Of a stretch of DNA of 45,123 bases, positions 17,934-26,103 are shown one piece after another. Position 1 is the stretch's first letter. Each line of letters begins with the position of its first letter. Location of the stretch: contig JAFEAR010000088.1 in the NCBI GenBank assembly GCA_018266335.1, positions 1-45,123 on the forward strand, written 5' to 3'. The position numbers and the translations under genes are program-made. The notes beneath the pieces were generated by a model, which was not told where the DNA came from, searched no databases, and saw only the letters and a program-made list of their open reading frames with translations. The stretch comes from Bdellovibrionales bacterium. GTDB taxonomy: Bacteria; Bdellovibrionota; UBA2428.

Positions 17934-18000
17934 GAATCGGATTCACCCGGGCCGTTTTATCGGGGGATGGGGACGGCCCGGGTGATTCCCGATTCTTTTT
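17934..18000 (+). terminator. Intrinsic terminator
   Basis: A 13-bp perfect GC-rich stem (TCACCCGGGCCGT at 17943-17955 with its complement at 17973-17985) is extended by an outer 7-bp stem (GAATCGG/CCGATTC). TTTTT follows directly, then ATTT. This is a classic Rho-independent terminator that ends the small acidic gene and insulates the PadR promoter just downstream. Confidence 0.88.
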
Positions 18001-18002
18001 AT

Positions 18003-18034
18003 TTGACTCACAATACCTAGTAAAGCTAGGTATT
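18003..18034 (+). promoter_or_regulatory. PadR-type promoter with palindromic operator
   Basis: TTGACT (18003-18008) resembles a -35 box. It is followed by a perfect 9-bp inverted repeat, AATACCTAG-TAAAG-CTAGGTATT (18012-18034), that covers the spacer and the -10 position and ends 5 nt before the PadR ATG. A regulator bound here would block polymerase, so autorepression by PadR is the natural reading. With the -10 inside the right arm, transcription would begin at or next to the ATG, which fits the lack of a ribosome binding site. Confidence 0.7.
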
Positions 18035-18039
18035 CCGAA

Positions 18040-18375
18040 ATGGCTGAGGATCTTGAGGGTTGGAAAACCCAAATTCGCAAAGGTTACCTCGAGCTCTGCA
18101 TTCTCGTGCTCATTCAAAAGCACAAACGCCTGTACGGCTTCGATCTTCTCGAAAAACTAAGCGATGCCGAGCTTCCGCTCAAAGAAGGCACGCTCTACCC
18201 AATGCTCAACCGCATGACGGCCGAAAAAACCCTTCAAGCCGTATGGGAAACCGAGAATATTAAGGGGCATCCACGCAAATTTTACTCTCTGACTCGTGAA
18301 GGAACACGGTCTCTCGAGGCTATGAAGCAAGAATACGAAAAAATGCTGCAAATTTACAAAGCAGTTCAGAAATAG
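18040..18375 (+). CDS. PadR family transcriptional regulator
   Basis: 111 aa winged-helix DNA-binding protein. The PadR pattern is clear: RKGYLELCILVLIQ, YGFDLLEKL, LKEGTLYPMLNRMTAEKTL (recognition helix region) and a wing ending GHPRKFYSLTREG, then a dimerisation helix with MKQEYEKML. No Shine-Dalgarno precedes the ATG. The perfect palindrome at 18012-18034 is its likely operator. The gene is followed 14 nt later by a HAAS-domain membrane protein, the standard partnership for this PadR subgroup, which often responds to envelope stress or small-molecule signals. Confidence 0.93.
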   Translation: MAEDLEGWKTQIRKGYLELCILVLIQKHKRLYGFDLLEKLSDAELPLKEGTLYPMLNRMTAEKTLQAVWETENIKGHPRKFYSLTREGTRSLEAMKQEYEKMLQIYKAVQK

Positions 18376-18389
18376 AGGAGTTCTTTGAA

Positions 18390-19307
18390 ATGTCTACCGA
18401 TTCTCAACTCGAAAAATACTTGGTGCAGCTGGATGCCGCGTTAACTGGCATTCCCGTCTCTGACCGAGCCGAAATCATTACGGAAATTAAGAGCCACCTC
18501 TTAGATGCGCAGTCTAAATCTCCGGACCAGCCCACCGCAAAAATTTTGGAGTCTTTCGGGCGGCCAAAAGAAGTAGCCGCGCGATATCTGCAGGAACGAG
18601 GGTTAACTCCGCGCAAGAAACCTTTCATCCGGTTTTTAAAATGGAGCCTGCTAACTCTCGGATCAATCACTCTGCTCATCTTGCTCGGCTCCGCGGTTCT
18701 CCTGTATAAATTTTCTCCCATCCTACAAATCGACTCGGATACGGACCAAATCAAGGTTCTCAACGGGCTGGTAGAGATCGATGGACAAAGGGGCAGGGTG
18801 AAGATTGGCGATTTAAATATAGACGGACGCCATCTACCGCAAGAAAATTTCGATGGAAACCGCACTATTGACCCGAAGAAAATTAAGAATTTCGTATTGG
18901 ACTTTACCAACGGAAAAATTCAGATCAACTCGACCGCGACGAACCAGATTTCATGGAAATGCAAAACAGGAAAAGATTCCTCTCGAGTTCTAGAAGAATC
19001 AACTCAAATCACACTAAAGATCGATGCCATGGGGGCTAAGTGCGAGATAACGATTCCCAAAGCACTTACCGTGACTGCCAGGGGCTTAAATGGAAAAGTT
19101 CAACTCGAGCAAATGGCAAGTGCGGTGAACTTAAATCTGATCAATGGAAAAGTGCTCATCCAACCCGACACGAAGTTAAAATATAAGTACAACCTCGAGG
19201 TGGGTACGGGAAAAATTGATTCCGCTATAGCTTCTGCAAGCGATCAGACTGGAATTCCAATTACCGTCCACCTCACAAATGGCACAGTTCACTTTTCGGA
19301 GGATTAA
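18390..19307 (+). CDS. HAAS (DUF1700-like) membrane protein with DUF4097-like domain
   Basis: 305 aa. Residues about 1-75 form the small helical HAAS domain (LEKYLVQLDAALTGIP, ITEIKSHLLDA, ILESFGRPKEVAARYL), which in related systems links PadR regulators to membrane sensors. A transmembrane helix (about 87-108) follows. The remaining 190 residues are strand-rich, with the repeating pattern of DUF4097-like putative adhesin domains (GLVEIDGQRGRVKIGDLNI ... LNGKVQLEQMASAVNLNLINGKVLI). GAGGAG precedes the ATG. It is co-transcribed with padR. It probably senses or regulates at the envelope; the ligand is unknown. Confidence 0.85.
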   Translation: MSTDSQLEKYLVQLDAALTGIPVSDRAEIITEIKSHLLDAQSKSPDQPTAKILESFGRPKEVAARYLQERGLTPRKKPFIRFLKWSLLTLGSITLLILLGSAVLLYKFSPILQIDSDTDQIKVLNGLVEIDGQRGRVKIGDLNIDGRHLPQENFDGNRTIDPKKIKNFVLDFTNGKIQINSTATNQISWKCKTGKDSSRVLEESTQITLKIDAMGAKCEITIPKALTVTARGLNGKVQLEQMASAVNLNLINGKVLIQPDTKLKYKYNLEVGTGKIDSAIASASDQTGIPITVHLTNGTVHFSED

Positions 19308-19384
19308 AAAACAATCGCCCTAACGCAGCGCTTCGCCGACGTCGGTAGTAGCCCTCGATTCTTGTACCCATTGAGCCAGATCTT

Positions 19385-20056
19385 TTGCTAAAGGCCTGGA
19401 CCGTGATTGCGTTCAATCATCACGATCCCTTCCCTCTCGGTGCGCATACCGCGCACAGTTACGCGGAAGCTCAAGCCCATTCGGCACTGGTCGACGCCTG
19501 GATTGGACTGCAAGTAGAACGCATCGAAGCCGCACTCGCTCAGCAAACTAAAAATCCGCACGAGCAAAAGTGGCTAGGACTGCCTTCATCGGCACTCCTC
19601 ACGCCGTACACCGAAATTCGCCATCTCCTGCACGAACTCAATCCCGCGCCCGCAAGCACGATTGTCGATTTAGGCGCGGGTTACGGACGCATGGGCTTCG
19701 TGGTGGGTCGTCACTACCCCGAGGTTAAATTCTTGGGCTACGAATGCGTTCCCGAACGCGTTCGCGAGGGCCAACGCTGTTTACTGCCCTACCCGAACGC
19801 GCAGTTGCAGGAAGCCGATCTAGCCCATACAAACTTCTCACCCATCGCCGCCAACTTTTATTTTATTTACGACTACGGCACGCGCGCCCACGTGAATAAA
19901 TCACTCCGCGATCTGGCGGCCATTGCCCGCCAGCAAAACATCTCCGTGGTGGGGCGCGGTCGCCTCGCGCGCGATTGCATCGAACGCGAGCATCCCTGGC
20001 TCAGCGTCCACCCACCCGAGCACCGCAGACACTACTCAATTTATCGCTCCCACTGA
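19385..20056 (+). CDS. SAM-dependent methyltransferase (class I fold)
   Basis: 223 aa. The central SAM-binding motif I is TIVDLGAGYGRMGFVV (about residues 90-105), followed by an acidic motif II strand (VKFLGYECVP) and a later NFYFIYDYG strand in the usual post-II position. The target is not apparent. The start is uncertain: the TTG at 19385 is the longest option, and a GTG lies six codons downstream. Neither has a strong ribosome binding site. The stop is 14 nt before the exported protein that follows. Confidence 0.75.
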   Translation: MLKAWTVIAFNHHDPFPLGAHTAHSYAEAQAHSALVDAWIGLQVERIEAALAQQTKNPHEQKWLGLPSSALLTPYTEIRHLLHELNPAPASTIVDLGAGYGRMGFVVGRHYPEVKFLGYECVPERVREGQRCLLPYPNAQLQEADLAHTNFSPIAANFYFIYDYGTRAHVNKSLRDLAAIARQQNISVVGRGRLARDCIEREHPWLSVHPPEHRRHYSIYRSH

Positions 20057-20070
20057 CCGATACTAAGAAC

Positions 20071-21351
20071 ATGATTTTACGGGCATGGCTACTCGCCTCG
20101 TTGTTGGCGACCGGAGCGCACGCAACCCCCGCTCCTTGCGCACCCGAAACTGCACGCCTCCTGAGCGTCCCCACTGTCGACCGTTCACATTTTTACCGAG
20201 CCAAGACCAATCCAGTGGAGCAGTGGTTGAGCTGGGAACAGGAAGTAAACCTGGCGTCCAAACGCCAAGATACCAAGCCCGCACGTCTTGCTACAGTCAA
20301 TGTTCCGCTCCACGATGTCGACGTGCAGTTGCTCCCGGGGGCCCCCGCATGGCTAAAAGACAAATTTGTGCAGGGCAATCACGTTGTGTGGCCCAAACAT
20401 CCTTACAATCAAATGGACATCGTTCCACACCACCAAACACCCGCGAGCGGCAGCATGGCCGCGTATTTCACCAGCTCGCGCTCCATGGCGCTCGTGGACC
20501 AAGAGCACCCGGAGCAGCTGCTGTCCATAAAACTTCCTACTAACCGCCCCAACCGCGGCAAACCTCAACTTAAGTTTCAAATGAAGTACGATATCGGGGG
20601 CACTCAGGTCCGCACGCCGTACATTCACGAGCGCGAACAAAAAATGCAGCCCGCTCCCCATCTAAAAATTTTGCTCGACGTCATGACCGTAGCCGATAAA
20701 AAAACGGGCAACGGATTTATCGTACGCGATCTGAGCGGCATGGACAAAGACCATTACTATATGCCCGCCTTCAGCATTCCCTACGATGGCCGCCAAATTG
20801 CCGGCCGCAATGGCGCCATGTTTCAAGATTTCTGGCAAAAGAACTACGCCGAAGCCCTGGGCCGGGCCAAAGCGCAGCTGCTTCTTCGCCACGGTCTACA
20901 AATGGTAACTCCAAATGCACAGAACATTTTGATTGAGTTCGATCGCAACATGAGTCCCACCGGCACCATCGTGCTCCGCGACCTGAGCGACTCCGCCGTT
21001 GTGCCCGTCGTGGCGCGCGCAATACACTCGCCCGCACATTTCGAACAAATCATGGCCGTAGAGCGTCGTATTGAAGCTGATTTAGCAACCAGAGTGGACC
21101 CCAACACTCAAAATTCGTTTTGGCATATGGACGAGGCTGACCATCAATCAATTCCCGCCCCCCTCCTGACTCTGTGGCAGCAAGCCCACGATCGTGCCTA
21201 CATTCAAGAACTATCGCAAGCCCTTGGAATTCAAATTGAAACTAGCAAGCTTCCCCCCGCTAAAATGTGGGAAGACATTACCCAGATTTTAGAGTCACCG
21301 ACGAGTCAAAAGGCTATTCAACGGTATCAAAGCCAAATTCAGCGACTTTGA
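20071..21351 (+). CDS. Exported protein with IucA/IucC (NIS synthetase)-like motifs
   Basis: 426 aa from the ATG at 20071. That start is chosen because it directly opens a signal peptide (MILRAWLLASLLATGAHA); an earlier in-frame ATG would bury it. Three segments resemble siderophore NIS synthetases: VVWPKHPYNQ (like the HPxHPxxK motif), SSRSMAL...LLSIKLPTNRPNRGK (like the SxRTL...KLSLxxxIT region) and RHGLQMVTPNAQNILIEFD followed by TIVLRDLSD (like HGxxxExHxQN...RDF). These are eye-level matches only. An exported member would be odd because the reaction needs ATP. GATACT ends 6 nt before the ATG and no Shine-Dalgarno is present. Confidence 0.55.
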   Translation: MILRAWLLASLLATGAHATPAPCAPETARLLSVPTVDRSHFYRAKTNPVEQWLSWEQEVNLASKRQDTKPARLATVNVPLHDVDVQLLPGAPAWLKDKFVQGNHVVWPKHPYNQMDIVPHHQTPASGSMAAYFTSSRSMALVDQEHPEQLLSIKLPTNRPNRGKPQLKFQMKYDIGGTQVRTPYIHEREQKMQPAPHLKILLDVMTVADKKTGNGFIVRDLSGMDKDHYYMPAFSIPYDGRQIAGRNGAMFQDFWQKNYAEALGRAKAQLLLRHGLQMVTPNAQNILIEFDRNMSPTGTIVLRDLSDSAVVPVVARAIHSPAHFEQIMAVERRIEADLATRVDPNTQNSFWHMDEADHQSIPAPLLTLWQQAHDRAYIQELSQALGIQIETSKLPPAKMWEDITQILESPTSQKAIQRYQSQIQRL

Positions 21352-21380
21352 TTGCACTGTCATTTGCCGAAGCCTATACT
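21352..21380 (+). promoter_or_regulatory. Sigma-70-type promoter of metal-uptake cluster
   Basis: TTGCAC (21352-21357), a 17-nt spacer and TATACT (21375-21380) make the best sigma-70-like promoter in the window. The expected start of transcription is at or beside the GTG at 21387, giving a leaderless first gene. It begins right after the stop of the preceding gene. No zinc-repressor (Zur) palindrome is recognised here. Confidence 0.7.
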
Positions 21381-21386
21381 CGTTTC

Positions 21387-21707
21387 GTGGCGAGGCGTTT
21401 GCAAATTCTAGCTGTATTCCTGCTCGCAGCTTTCGTGAGCACCGCAATGCTGACCGAAGCCTCGCACCAATTCATTCACTCCGCCGAAAGCGCCATTCAA
21501 CACGCAGGAGTTAAGGCTCCGCAAGAATGTTCGTTCGGCGCCACCCTCGCCTTTTGGCATGGCAATGCCCAAGACAGCTCTACGCTAGCATTGCAGCCCA
21601 ATCATCTTCTGCTCCCCACCTACACGACCGAACTTTCTGCGCCTCACCTTCCCCGGTTGGCGCGGCTCTATTCGCCCTCACTCGCTCGCGCCCCTCCGGC
21701 GGCTTAA
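21387..21707 (+). CDS. Small His-containing membrane-anchored protein
   Basis: 106 aa from the GTG at 21387, chosen because the promoter TATACT ends 6 nt before it and the next residues form a signal anchor (ARRLQILAVFLLAAFVSTAML). The mature part has scattered histidines (ASHQFIHSAESAIQHAG, FWHGN, PNHLL, APHL) and one cysteine, which suits metal binding. A longer frame begins at an ATG at 21267 inside the previous gene but lacks support. It is the first gene of the cluster with an outer-membrane protein and ZnuA/ZnuB-like proteins. I do not recognise the family. Confidence 0.6.
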   Translation: MARRLQILAVFLLAAFVSTAMLTEASHQFIHSAESAIQHAGVKAPQECSFGATLAFWHGNAQDSSTLALQPNHLLLPTYTTELSAPHLPRLARLYSPSLARAPPAA

Positions 21708-21757
21708 CGCCTTTCCGATTTAATTCCTCGCTCATATTCTAAAAATTTGGAGGTTCT

Positions 21758-22819
21758 ATGACGTCCGCTATTTATCGCAGATATGTGACCGCACTGGTCG
21801 CAGGTTGCGTACTTTCGCTTACGGCTCACGCTGCAGGCAACGCCTTTAATCCCGATGCCAGTGTAAACATTCTTACGCTCTACAAAAACAGCACGAGTGG
21901 TCGCTCCACCGACAATGGCTTTGCGTTGCAAGAGGCCGAAATGCAGTTCACTTCGGATGTAGACCCCTACTTCCGTGCCAGCGCACTCTTCTCGGTTGCG
22001 CGCGACAATGGCGAGTGGGGTATCGACCCCGAAGAGGTCTTTGCCGAAACCACTTCGCTTCCCTACGTGACCCTCAAGGCAGGACGCTTCAAAACGGCGC
22101 TCGGAAAGCATAATCAGCTGCACACGCACGCATTCCCCTTTATCGATGCGCCACTCATTAACCAACTTTTACTGGGGGAAGAGGGCATTAAAGATGAAGG
22201 ACTCTCCGCCGCCGTGCTGCTACCCCTTCCCTGGTTTTCCGAAGTCACGGTGCAGGAAAGCTCGGGTCACGCAGACGTGTTCAACAGTCCCAACCGCGAC
22301 GCGCTGGCCACCACAGCACGCCTAAAAAACTTGTGGGATCTAAGCGACAGCACCACACTAGAATTCGGCCTCTCCATGGCCGACGGCGAAAACCAGTTAC
22401 TTCGCCGAACGGATATTTTCGGCGGCGACCTAACGCTCAAATACCGCCCCACGGTGGGCGGAAAATATTTCGCCGTTATTTGGGGCAGCGAATTTTTGTT
22501 CAGTAGTCGCCGCGGACTCAGCAACGACGCCGCAAGCCTGGAGGAGCTGCAGAACCTCAGCGGCATCACCTCGCACCTGCAGGTGAACTTTGCGGAACGG
22601 TGGTGGGCCCAAACCCGCTTCGACTACGCAGGCTTCGGTTCGCACGCCAACGTAGGCAGCGAACACCGCGAAACGTTGCTACTCGGCTACGTGCCTAGTG
22701 AGTTTTCGGGATTACGCCTGCAATACGATCACCTGCGCACCAGCGCTTCCACCACCGAACACACCGTGGCCCTTCAACTCAACATCAGCATCGGCGCACA
22801 TCCGGCGCATGCCTACTAG
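21758..22819 (+). CDS. Outer-membrane beta-barrel protein of metal-uptake cluster
   Basis: 353 aa. GGAGG precedes the ATG and the first 25 residues are a signal peptide ending AHA. The rest shows amphipathic strands typical of porin-like barrels (NILTLYKNS, FALQEAEMQFTSDV, VTLKAGRFKTALGKHNQLHTHAFPF, GLRLQYDHLRTS, HTVALQLNISIG). The HNQLHTHAFPF segment is His-rich and could face the pore. The gene lies 8 nt before the binding-protein gene, so it is probably the outer-membrane entry route for the same metal. It is not a TonB-dependent receptor: the protein is too short and has no plug. Confidence 0.8.
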   Translation: MTSAIYRRYVTALVAGCVLSLTAHAAGNAFNPDASVNILTLYKNSTSGRSTDNGFALQEAEMQFTSDVDPYFRASALFSVARDNGEWGIDPEEVFAETTSLPYVTLKAGRFKTALGKHNQLHTHAFPFIDAPLINQLLLGEEGIKDEGLSAAVLLPLPWFSEVTVQESSGHADVFNSPNRDALATTARLKNLWDLSDSTTLEFGLSMADGENQLLRRTDIFGGDLTLKYRPTVGGKYFAVIWGSEFLFSSRRGLSNDAASLEELQNLSGITSHLQVNFAERWWAQTRFDYAGFGSHANVGSEHRETLLLGYVPSEFSGLRLQYDHLRTSASTTEHTVALQLNISIGAHPAHAY

Positions 22820-22826
22820 GAGACCT

Positions 22827-23729
22827 ATGAAAAATTTAATTGTTCGCTTTATTCCCCTCGCCGCCTTCGCTGCGCTGTCCGCCCAAGCAAAAGTGCAAGT
22901 CGTCACCACCACCCCCGATCTGGCCTTTCTGGTGCAGGAGGTCGGAGGCGCGCAGGTTGACGTAGAGTCCATTGCCAAGGGATCGCAAGATCCGCACTTC
23001 ATCGAAGCCAAACCTTCGTACATGATCAAGGCCAGCAAGGCTGATCTGGTGATTTCCACGGGACTCGACCTGGAAGTCGGCTGGATTCCCAGCATCGTGC
23101 GGGGCGCACGCAATCCCAAAGTTATGCCCGGCAGTGCCGGCTATTTCGAAGTCGGCCCGCTCGTGCCGGTACTCGAAAAACCGGACGGTAAAATATCCCG
23201 CGCAGAGGGTGACGTGCATCCCGACGGCAATCCCCACATTCTGCTAGACCCCATTCGTGCTGGCACCGTGGCCGAAAAAATTGCCGAAAAACTCGCAACG
23301 CTAGACTCAGCGCACGCCGCGGAATTCAAGCAGCGAGCTACAACATTGCGCGAGCGCTTGGCGGCCAAGACGAAAGCCTGGCAAGCCCGCATTCAAAGCT
23401 CGGGCGTGAAGGAGGTTGTCACCTACCACAAGACCCTCACTTATTTTTTCGACCGCTTCGGCCTCGCCAATGCCGCTCTGCTAGAGCCTAAGCCCGGAAT
23501 TCCGCCCACCGCACCCCACATTGTGGAGGTAACGAATCTCATTCGGGAACACCACATTCCTGTGATTTTGGTGGAGAGTTATTTCGACATCAAGCCTGCC
23601 GAACGCATTCAACGCGACCTACCCGGCCTGCGCGTAAAACTAGTGGCTACCACCGTGGATGGCCTACCGGGCATTAAGAGCCTCGATGACATGTACGAAG
23701 CTCTCGTCTCCGCCGTGGAAGGAAAATAG
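22827..23729 (+). CDS. ZnuA-like metal ABC transporter substrate-binding protein
   Basis: 300 aa periplasmic protein with a signal peptide (MKNLIVRFIPLAAFAALSAQA). AGGAG lies just before the ATG. Cluster A-I binding-protein features are visible: VVTTTPDLAFLVQEVGG, SQDPHFIEAKPS (first His ligand), HPDGNPHILLDP (second), VVTYHKTLTYFFDRFGL (third) and a VESYFD acidic ligand near the C-terminus. The His-rich loop common in high-affinity zinc binders is missing, so zinc, manganese or iron are all possible. The permease gene starts 2 nt after its stop. Confidence 0.9.
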   Translation: MKNLIVRFIPLAAFAALSAQAKVQVVTTTPDLAFLVQEVGGAQVDVESIAKGSQDPHFIEAKPSYMIKASKADLVISTGLDLEVGWIPSIVRGARNPKVMPGSAGYFEVGPLVPVLEKPDGKISRAEGDVHPDGNPHILLDPIRAGTVAEKIAEKLATLDSAHAAEFKQRATTLRERLAAKTKAWQARIQSSGVKEVVTYHKTLTYFFDRFGLANAALLEPKPGIPPTAPHIVEVTNLIREHHIPVILVESYFDIKPAERIQRDLPGLRVKLVATTVDGLPGIKSLDDMYEALVSAVEGK

Positions 23730-23731
23730 TC

Positions 23732-24568
23732 ATGCTACAGGCCATACAATTTTTAGCGGCTCCCCTCGTTATGTGTTTGGTGCTTGCCGGCATTCATTGC
23801 TACCTAGGCCTGCACGTTCTCGCGCGCGGAGTGATCTTTGTAGACCTTAGCCTTGCCCAAGTAGCGGCTTTAGGCGCCAGCCTTGCTTTGCTTTGGGGCT
23901 TCGAAGGCCACAGCGCCGGCGTTTACTTTATTTCGCTGGGCGCCACCTTTATCGCGGCGGCGCTCTTTGCATTGTCCCGCCGTCATGAAAGAGATTTTCC
24001 TCAGGAGGCGCTCATCGGCATCGTGTACGCCATGTCCGCCGCAGCTGTGGTGCTGGTGGCTGACCGGCTCGCGCACGGTGACGAGCACATCAAGGAACTT
24101 CTCGTGGGTCAGGTGCTCTGGGTTACATGGCATGATGTTGCCAAAACGACGCTCATTTACAGCGTTGTTGGCGCACTCCACTGGGCCTTCCGCGGGCCGC
24201 TGCTGAACATATCGTTCGGCCGCCCGCAAGCAAATGCCGCCTTCTGGGACTTTGTATTCTACGCCCTCTTCGGCGTGGTGATTACTTCGTCCGTGGGCGT
24301 GGCCGGAGTGCTGCAGGTGTTTGCTTACCTCATTGTGCCCTCGGTGGTGGGAGCCTTTTTGTTTCAGTCCATCCGGGCCCGTCTGTTCTTCGGGTGGGGA
24401 CTGGGTATTGTACTGAGCGTAATCTCTATGGCCCTTAGTTACCGGTGGGATCTTCCCGCCGGAGCTTTTATTGTCGTGGCGTTTACCCTGGTTCCGGTGG
24501 TCATGCTCATGGCCCGCTGTTATCCTAGGGACCATGCTCAGCCGCGAGAGGTTACTCACCGAAGTTGA
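23732..24568 (+). CDS. ZnuB-like metal ABC transporter permease
   Basis: 278 aa inner-membrane permease of the ABC-3 family with seven to nine hydrophobic helices. Family motifs include VIFVDLSLAQVAALGA, the EALIGIVYAMSAAAVVL region, HIKELLVGQVLWVTW, and VGVAGVLQVFAYLIVPSVVGAFLF near the coupling helix. It pairs with the binding protein upstream. No ATP-binding subunit is encoded in this cluster, so the ATPase must come from elsewhere. The last 35 nt overlap arfB in another frame. Confidence 0.92.
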   Translation: MLQAIQFLAAPLVMCLVLAGIHCYLGLHVLARGVIFVDLSLAQVAALGASLALLWGFEGHSAGVYFISLGATFIAAALFALSRRHERDFPQEALIGIVYAMSAAAVVLVADRLAHGDEHIKELLVGQVLWVTWHDVAKTTLIYSVVGALHWAFRGPLLNISFGRPQANAAFWDFVFYALFGVVITSSVGVAGVLQVFAYLIVPSVVGAFLFQSIRARLFFGWGLGIVLSVISMALSYRWDLPAGAFIVVAFTLVPVVMLMARCYPRDHAQPREVTHRS

Positions 24569-24941
24569 ATTTGCAGCGGTGCGCAGCCGCGGGCCCGGCG
24601 GACAAAACGTAAACAAAGTTTCGTCCGCGGCCCTCCTCTTCTGGAGTTTTGAGCGCTCAGCGTTGCTCAACGAGGAACAACGGGCCCTCGTGCGCGAAAA
24701 AATGCGCAACATGATCAACGGCGAAGGGCAAATCTACCTGCGCAGCGATGAATTTCGCGATCTTCAGCAGAACAAAGAGCGCTGCCTAGAGAAACTGCAG
24801 AATTTTGTCACTGCGGCCCTACACAAGCCCAAAGTCCGCCGCCCCTCGCGTCCGACACGGGCTTCCAAGGTTCGCAAGGCGGAGGCTAAATCTCGGCACA
24901 GCGAGACAAAGAAAAACCGCCAAAAACTTCGTTACGATTAA
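24534..24941 (+). CDS. arfB: ArfB-type peptidyl-tRNA hydrolase (ribosome rescue)
   Basis: 135 aa. Releases peptides from ribosomes stalled without a stop codon. The catalytic GGQ loop is in AVRSRGPGGQNVNKVSS near residue 20, and the C-terminal tail is very basic (PSRPTRASKVRKAEAKSRH...KKNRQKLRYD), as needed to enter the empty mRNA channel. Length matches E. coli ArfB (140 aa). The ATG at 24534 gives the normal N-terminus; the frame is open upstream only because it overlaps the permease gene. It may be translated through coupling with the permease. Confidence 0.93.
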   Translation: MLSRERLLTEVEFAAVRSRGPGGQNVNKVSSAALLFWSFERSALLNEEQRALVREKMRNMINGEGQIYLRSDEFRDLQQNKERCLEKLQNFVTAALHKPKVRRPSRPTRASKVRKAEAKSRHSETKKNRQKLRYD

Positions 24942-25017
24942 AATCTTTCCCACTCTCCACAATTTAAAAATATTCGGGCGTAGAATAATTTCTTCGCGAC
25001 CTAAGGAGGGTCATCAA

Positions 25018-26100
25018 ATGAACCAAAACATTTTTACTAAGACGTCTCTGCTCTTCGGCGTTAGCTCAGCGCTGTTGTTCATTGGAGGATGTAGCAAAAA
25101 ATCGTCCACCACTTCCGACAGTAACACCACGAGCGCCATCGCCGCGGACTCCGCGCAAGAAGTCGCCGACGGCATTGCCGACGATTCGTCCACTTCGTCA
25201 TCCTTCGCGGCTGAGTACACTGAGGCCTACGCTCCATCCTCGCTTAGCACCACCCGAACCTGCTCCGGCGGCGGATCGGCCGGCACGGCGGTCACCGTAG
25301 GAATTACTTTCTCCGGCTCGCAAACGATTTCTCTGACTCGTCCGAAAGTAAGCGTCTCTTCGGAAATCACCGAAACCGGCACGCTCTCCCGCGTTTGGAC
25401 GCCCCCCTCAACGCAAACGATTGCGTGCAACGCCGGCGCCACGCGAGTTCTCTTTAACTGGGCCAACGATTCCATCGTGAACGGCTTAAAAGTTACGCAG
25501 ACGGTCGACCGCACTCGCAATGCCTCGCGCACCGTCACGGTCACCTCTTCCGGCGCCTCGGTGGTTAAGACTAACAATTTTACCGCCAAGGGCACCCGCA
25601 CCGTAACTTGGGCTACGGGCTCGGGAACATCTGGTTCAACCGTATCGCGCACCAAAACAGTCACATCGGACGTGACTCGTACGGCCACCGTAACGAACGC
25701 TGATGGAACAACCTCTACAGTTAATTCCACCGTCACGATTGCCGATAGCACTCCGCTATCTGTAACGGTAGTGCGCGCCTCCACGGCACCTTATGCGCTC
25801 AAAACAAAAACGATTAGCTCGGGCACCGTAACGGCCACGCGCACTGGGGTCGACCGCGTCGAATCGGCCTACACGGATGTGGTGTACGACATGACCTCCA
25901 GCACGCCGTGCTTGCCGACTTCCGGCACCATCACGGTCAAGTACTTCTCGAGCGATACGGCCACTACGGCCGCCTCAACCTCGACCATCACCTTCGGTGC
26001 TTCAACCGATTCGGGCGTTTCCATCACTCCCGAAGGCGGCACCGCAACGGATTATCCCGAGTACAACTCCACGGGTTGCGATCTAGAAAAAGAAGTTTAA
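25018..26100 (+). CDS. Thr/Ser-rich lipoprotein, unknown function
   Basis: 360 aa. A perfect AAGGAGGG ribosome binding site precedes the ATG. The signal peptide ends in the lipobox FIGGC, so the protein is lipidated at Cys25. The mature chain is extremely rich in Thr, Ser and Val, with alternating hydrophobic strands (VSVSSEITETGTLSRVW, SRTVTVTSSGASVV, TRTVTWATGSGT, SRTKTVTSDVTRTATVTNADGT), suggesting a repetitive beta-sheet surface protein. It has five further cysteines. No family is recognised. Its stop lies 3 nt from the convergent MFS gene. Confidence 0.8.
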   Translation: MNQNIFTKTSLLFGVSSALLFIGGCSKKSSTTSDSNTTSAIAADSAQEVADGIADDSSTSSSFAAEYTEAYAPSSLSTTRTCSGGGSAGTAVTVGITFSGSQTISLTRPKVSVSSEITETGTLSRVWTPPSTQTIACNAGATRVLFNWANDSIVNGLKVTQTVDRTRNASRTVTVTSSGASVVKTNNFTAKGTRTVTWATGSGTSGSTVSRTKTVTSDVTRTATVTNADGTTSTVNSTVTIADSTPLSVTVVRASTAPYALKTKTISSGTVTATRTGVDRVESAYTDVVYDMTSSTPCLPTSGTITVKYFSSDTATTAASTSTITFGASTDSGVSITPEGGTATDYPEYNSTGCDLEKEV

Positions 26101-26103
26101 GTT

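Noticed and set aside
23870..24718. 282-codon minus-strand frame across the permease and arfB
   Set aside because: It spans two well-supported plus-strand genes, and the product shows no domain or signal.
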